Notes under the pieces: generated by a model | Database searches by the model: none | The model's input: the letters and a program-made list of their open reading frames with translations, nothing else | Told to the model about the DNA's origin: nothing | DNA from: Chrysemys picta bellii | Lineage: Eukaryota; Chordata; Testudines; Emydidae | Assembly (NCBI RefSeq): GCF_011386835.1 | Contig: NC_088800.1 | Span: forward strand, 54,155,439-54,219,438 | DNA: 64,000 nucleotides | Direction of reading: 5' to 3' | Program-made: the position numbers and the translations under genes | Part shown: one piece after another, positions 61,975 to 64,000 of the stretch | Layout of the letters: each line of letters opens with the position of its first letter | Numbering within the stretch: position 1 is the stretch's first letter

Positions 61975-62186
61975 AGAGGGGTAGCTGTATTAGTCTGAAT
62001 CTGTAAAAAGCAACAGAGGGTCCTGTGGCACCTTTGAGACTAACAGAAGTACTGGGAGCATAAGCGTTCGTGGGTCAGAACCTCACTGTCTTGCATCTGA
62101 AGAAGTGAAGTTCTGACCCACGAACGCTTATGCTCCCAATACTTCTGTTAGTCTCAAAGGTGCCACAGGACCCTCTGTTGCTCTTT
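61975..62186 (+). mobile_element. Penelope-like hairpin retroelement, copy 3
   Basis: Flanked by a perfect 12-bp duplication AAAGCAATTTTT (61963-61974 and 62187-62198). The head (GGGGTAGCTGTATTAGTCTG) is on the left, so it points opposite to copies 1 and 2. Arms about 62010-62088 and 62104-62181 are reverse complements (CAACAGAGGGTCCTGTGGCA; CGTTCGTGGGTCAGAAC). It lies in the SRL intron, in the sense orientation of the gene. Confidence 0.8.
62097..62136 (+). ncRNA. Hammerhead-ribozyme-like core in Penelope-like copy 3
   Basis: CTGAAGA at 62097-62103, then a degraded stem II (GTG...CAC), then GAAC (GAAA expected), GC-TTAT-GC and TC. The box and stem III match the hammerhead layout. The A-to-C change at the position pairing with U16.1 would weaken activity. 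Confidence 0.5.
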
Positions 62187-62594
62187 AAAGCAATTTTTGT
62201 CTCAAATTAATGGAGACCAAACGGCTGTGGGGCAGGCCTGGCATGTACCATATACACCATGGACCTAACCACAAACATCTCTACCCAACGGCTAGAGTGA
62301 GCTCCGGAAATAAGCAACCTCTAAGGAGAGCTTTGACGTTAGAAGCAAAATGGCACTGCCCATGTTAACCCACTGCAACAAGGGCACCTCTCTGGGTGAG
62401 CATGCCCATTAATATATCCTTAGAATCCTGCCACATGGCAACGGCCCTGTTGCAGGCTGAGACCTTGTTGCCAAACTACAGCCTAAGTGTGCTCCACAGC
62501 ATGACAGCATAAGATATTTTTCAGCTTGCTGCCCGTTTTGATAGGTGTATGTATAAGTCCCGCCATGCAACACAATGCAAACAAACATACTTCA

Positions 62595-62718
62595 GGAGGC
62601 AGTGTAGCCTAGTGGTTAGGGCACTGAACTAGCACTCAGGAAACCTGGGGGTCTATTCCCAGCTCTGCTACTGGCCTGCTGGATGACCTTGGGCAAGTTA
62701 CTTCACCTCTGCTGCTTT
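62595..62718 (+). mobile_element. MIR-type SINE
   Basis: GGCAGTGTAGCCTAGTGGTTAG, CCCAGCTCTGCTACTGGCC and GATGACCTTGGGCAAGTTAC follow the MIR consensus from its tRNA-derived promoter part into the core region. Ancient, shared among amniotes. Confidence 0.88.
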
Positions 62719-63464
62719 AAATCTGTAGCAAGAAGCCAAGCCGGGGGGGACCGGAGGAAGGTCCTAGCCAGACGCTCTGCTCTGAGGACGGAGGGAATGT
62801 AGGGATAGCCCGGCTTCCCTGCCTGGAGAAAAGTCTCTGGAGCAGGGCTAGAAGAAAGTGACTCTCTCTGTGAGGTGCTGCCACTGTCACATGGCATCAG
62901 GTGTGGACGCATTCTGAGCCCACAGAAATAAGAGGCAAGGAAAGTGCCAGAGTGCAGCCTTTCAGCTTGCTGAGGCATAGGGTGGCTGAGTGGAAGGACC
63001 CCCCTCCCCAGGTGCTGAACAGCAATGAACCGTCACACAGCCAGCCGCGAAGACAGGTCAGCACAGTCCTGCAGTGGGGAGCAAAGCTGAAAACCTTTAT
63101 AAATCATTTGCCATGAAGAGGAAGCAGATAACCGTGGTGTCTGATGAGCATTTCATCGCAAACAGGGATGCAACACGCACGTGGGCATGCTGTTGCCAAA
63201 GAGCCACACTCCGCCATCCTTACGCATGCTACATAGTGCCTTACCCCACACATGGGCTACACCCAGAGTAAGGTACTGCTGAATAATCGCTTCATCCCTG
63301 GAACACAAGGGGCAAGCAACACAGTGAACCTATGGAAATGGAAATCACCCAGCAAGGGAGCTGGAGCAAGAACCAGTAAAGGAGATCCCCTGCAGAACAG
63401 GGAAGCCCCATTAAAATCCCTCTTAGGAACCTGGGGTTCTCTGGGCAGAAATGTGGCAGATGAG
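62719..63464 (+). other. SRL intron; no feature seen
   Basis: No exon or repeat recognised. Confidence 0.5.
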
Positions 63465-64000
63465 TAGGGCCCTACCAAATGCACTGTCCATTTTGGTCAA
63501 TTTCACAGCCATAGGAATTTAAAAATAATAAATTTCATTATTTCAGCTATTTAAATCTGAAATTTCATGGTGTTATAATTGTAGGGGTCCTGAACCAAAC
63601 GGGAGCTGTGGGGTGGTCGCAAGGTTATTGTAGGGGGGTGATGGTTCTGCTACCCTTACTTCTGTGCTGCCGCTGGCGATGGTGCTGCCTTCAGAGCTGG
63701 GCAGCCAGAGAGCCGGGGCTGCTGGCCGGGATCCCAGCTCTAAAGCAGAGCCCCCTCCAGCAGCAGCGCAGAAGTAAAGATGGCATGGTATGGTATTGCC
63801 ACCCTTACTTCTGCGCTGCTGCTTGCAGAGCTGGGCCCTCAGTCAGCAGCCACCACATTCCAGCCACCCAGCTCTGAAGGCAGCACAGAAGTAAGGGTGG
63901 CAATACTGCAACCCCCCCTAAAATAACCTTGTAGCCCCCCTGCAACTCCCTTTTGGGTCAGGACCTCCAATTTGAGAAATGCTGGTCCTCCCTGTGAAAT
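63465..64000. mobile_element. Non-autonomous DNA transposon, cut by the right window edge
   Basis: Starts TAGGGCCCTACCAAATGCAC with ATTTCACGG-like runs, a terminal type I associate with reptile hAT-like elements. The interior is palindromic: CCCTTACTTCTGTGCTGCC near 63652 faces GGCAGCACAGAAGTAAGGG near 63880. The sequence stops at CCTGTGAAAT, where the other terminal region should begin. Confidence 0.65.

Noticed and set aside
62595..62718. tRNA-like promoter boxes as a tRNA gene
   Set aside because: The boxes belong to a MIR SINE and there is no cloverleaf or CCA-adjacent acceptor stem.

Overview
This is a stretch of vertebrate nuclear DNA, most likely from a non-avian sauropsid and probably a turtle. 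That assignment is an inference. It rests on abundant CR1-type LINEs, Gypsy elements, hAT and mariner-type MITEs, Penelope-like hairpin repeats and MIR-type SINEs, together with exons of one conserved vertebrate gene. There are no operons, ribosome binding sites or CRISPR arrays. Most long open frames in the window are relics of transposons or shadows of them.

The one host gene is sarcalumenin (SRL), on the + strand in the right-hand 20 kb. A very large acidic, repeat-rich exon (45752-47851, exactly 2100 nt) is followed by two small exons (51449-51547 and 53132-53227). The small exons encode the start of the conserved sarcalumenin core, immediately before the GTPase-like P-loop domain. All junctions are phase 1, so the acidic exon can be included or skipped in frame, as expected for the long and short sarcalumenin isoforms. 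The signal-peptide exon and the P-loop exons are not visible in the window.

Left part, 1-12 kb: a Gmr1-like Gypsy element on the - strand (1-3688, continuing off the left edge) with a SCAN-like gag and an internal deletion of the reverse transcriptase. It is followed by a Penelope-like hairpin element, a second internally deleted Gypsy element (5009-7399) carrying a mariner-type MITE, hAT-type MITEs, and the 3' part of an R2/NeSL-type LINE with a restriction-like endonuclease (10.9-11.9 kb).

Middle part, 12-45 kb: layered transposons. A CR1 fragment is split by a 991-bp hAT-like element. A nearly full-length but decayed CR1-superfamily LINE (16.9-22.4 kb) is broken by a second CR1, a MITE and a 1450-bp solo LTR. 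An antisense CR1 is split by a 4.1-kb hAT transposon with ZMYM-like transposase remains, and that hAT carries a 700-bp hAT MITE in its coding region. A further LINE (40.4-42.8 kb) holds a 1159-bp solo LTR. Many of these insertions have exact target-site duplications, so the order of events can be read directly.

Right part, 45-64 kb: the SRL exons and introns, two more Penelope-like hairpin insertions, a roughly 34-bp intronic minisatellite, a 76-bp AT-rich palindrome, a MIR SINE and a MITE cut by the right edge. The most interesting item is the trio of Penelope-like hairpins. Each has 12-13 bp target duplications and a hammerhead-ribozyme-like core at its centre.
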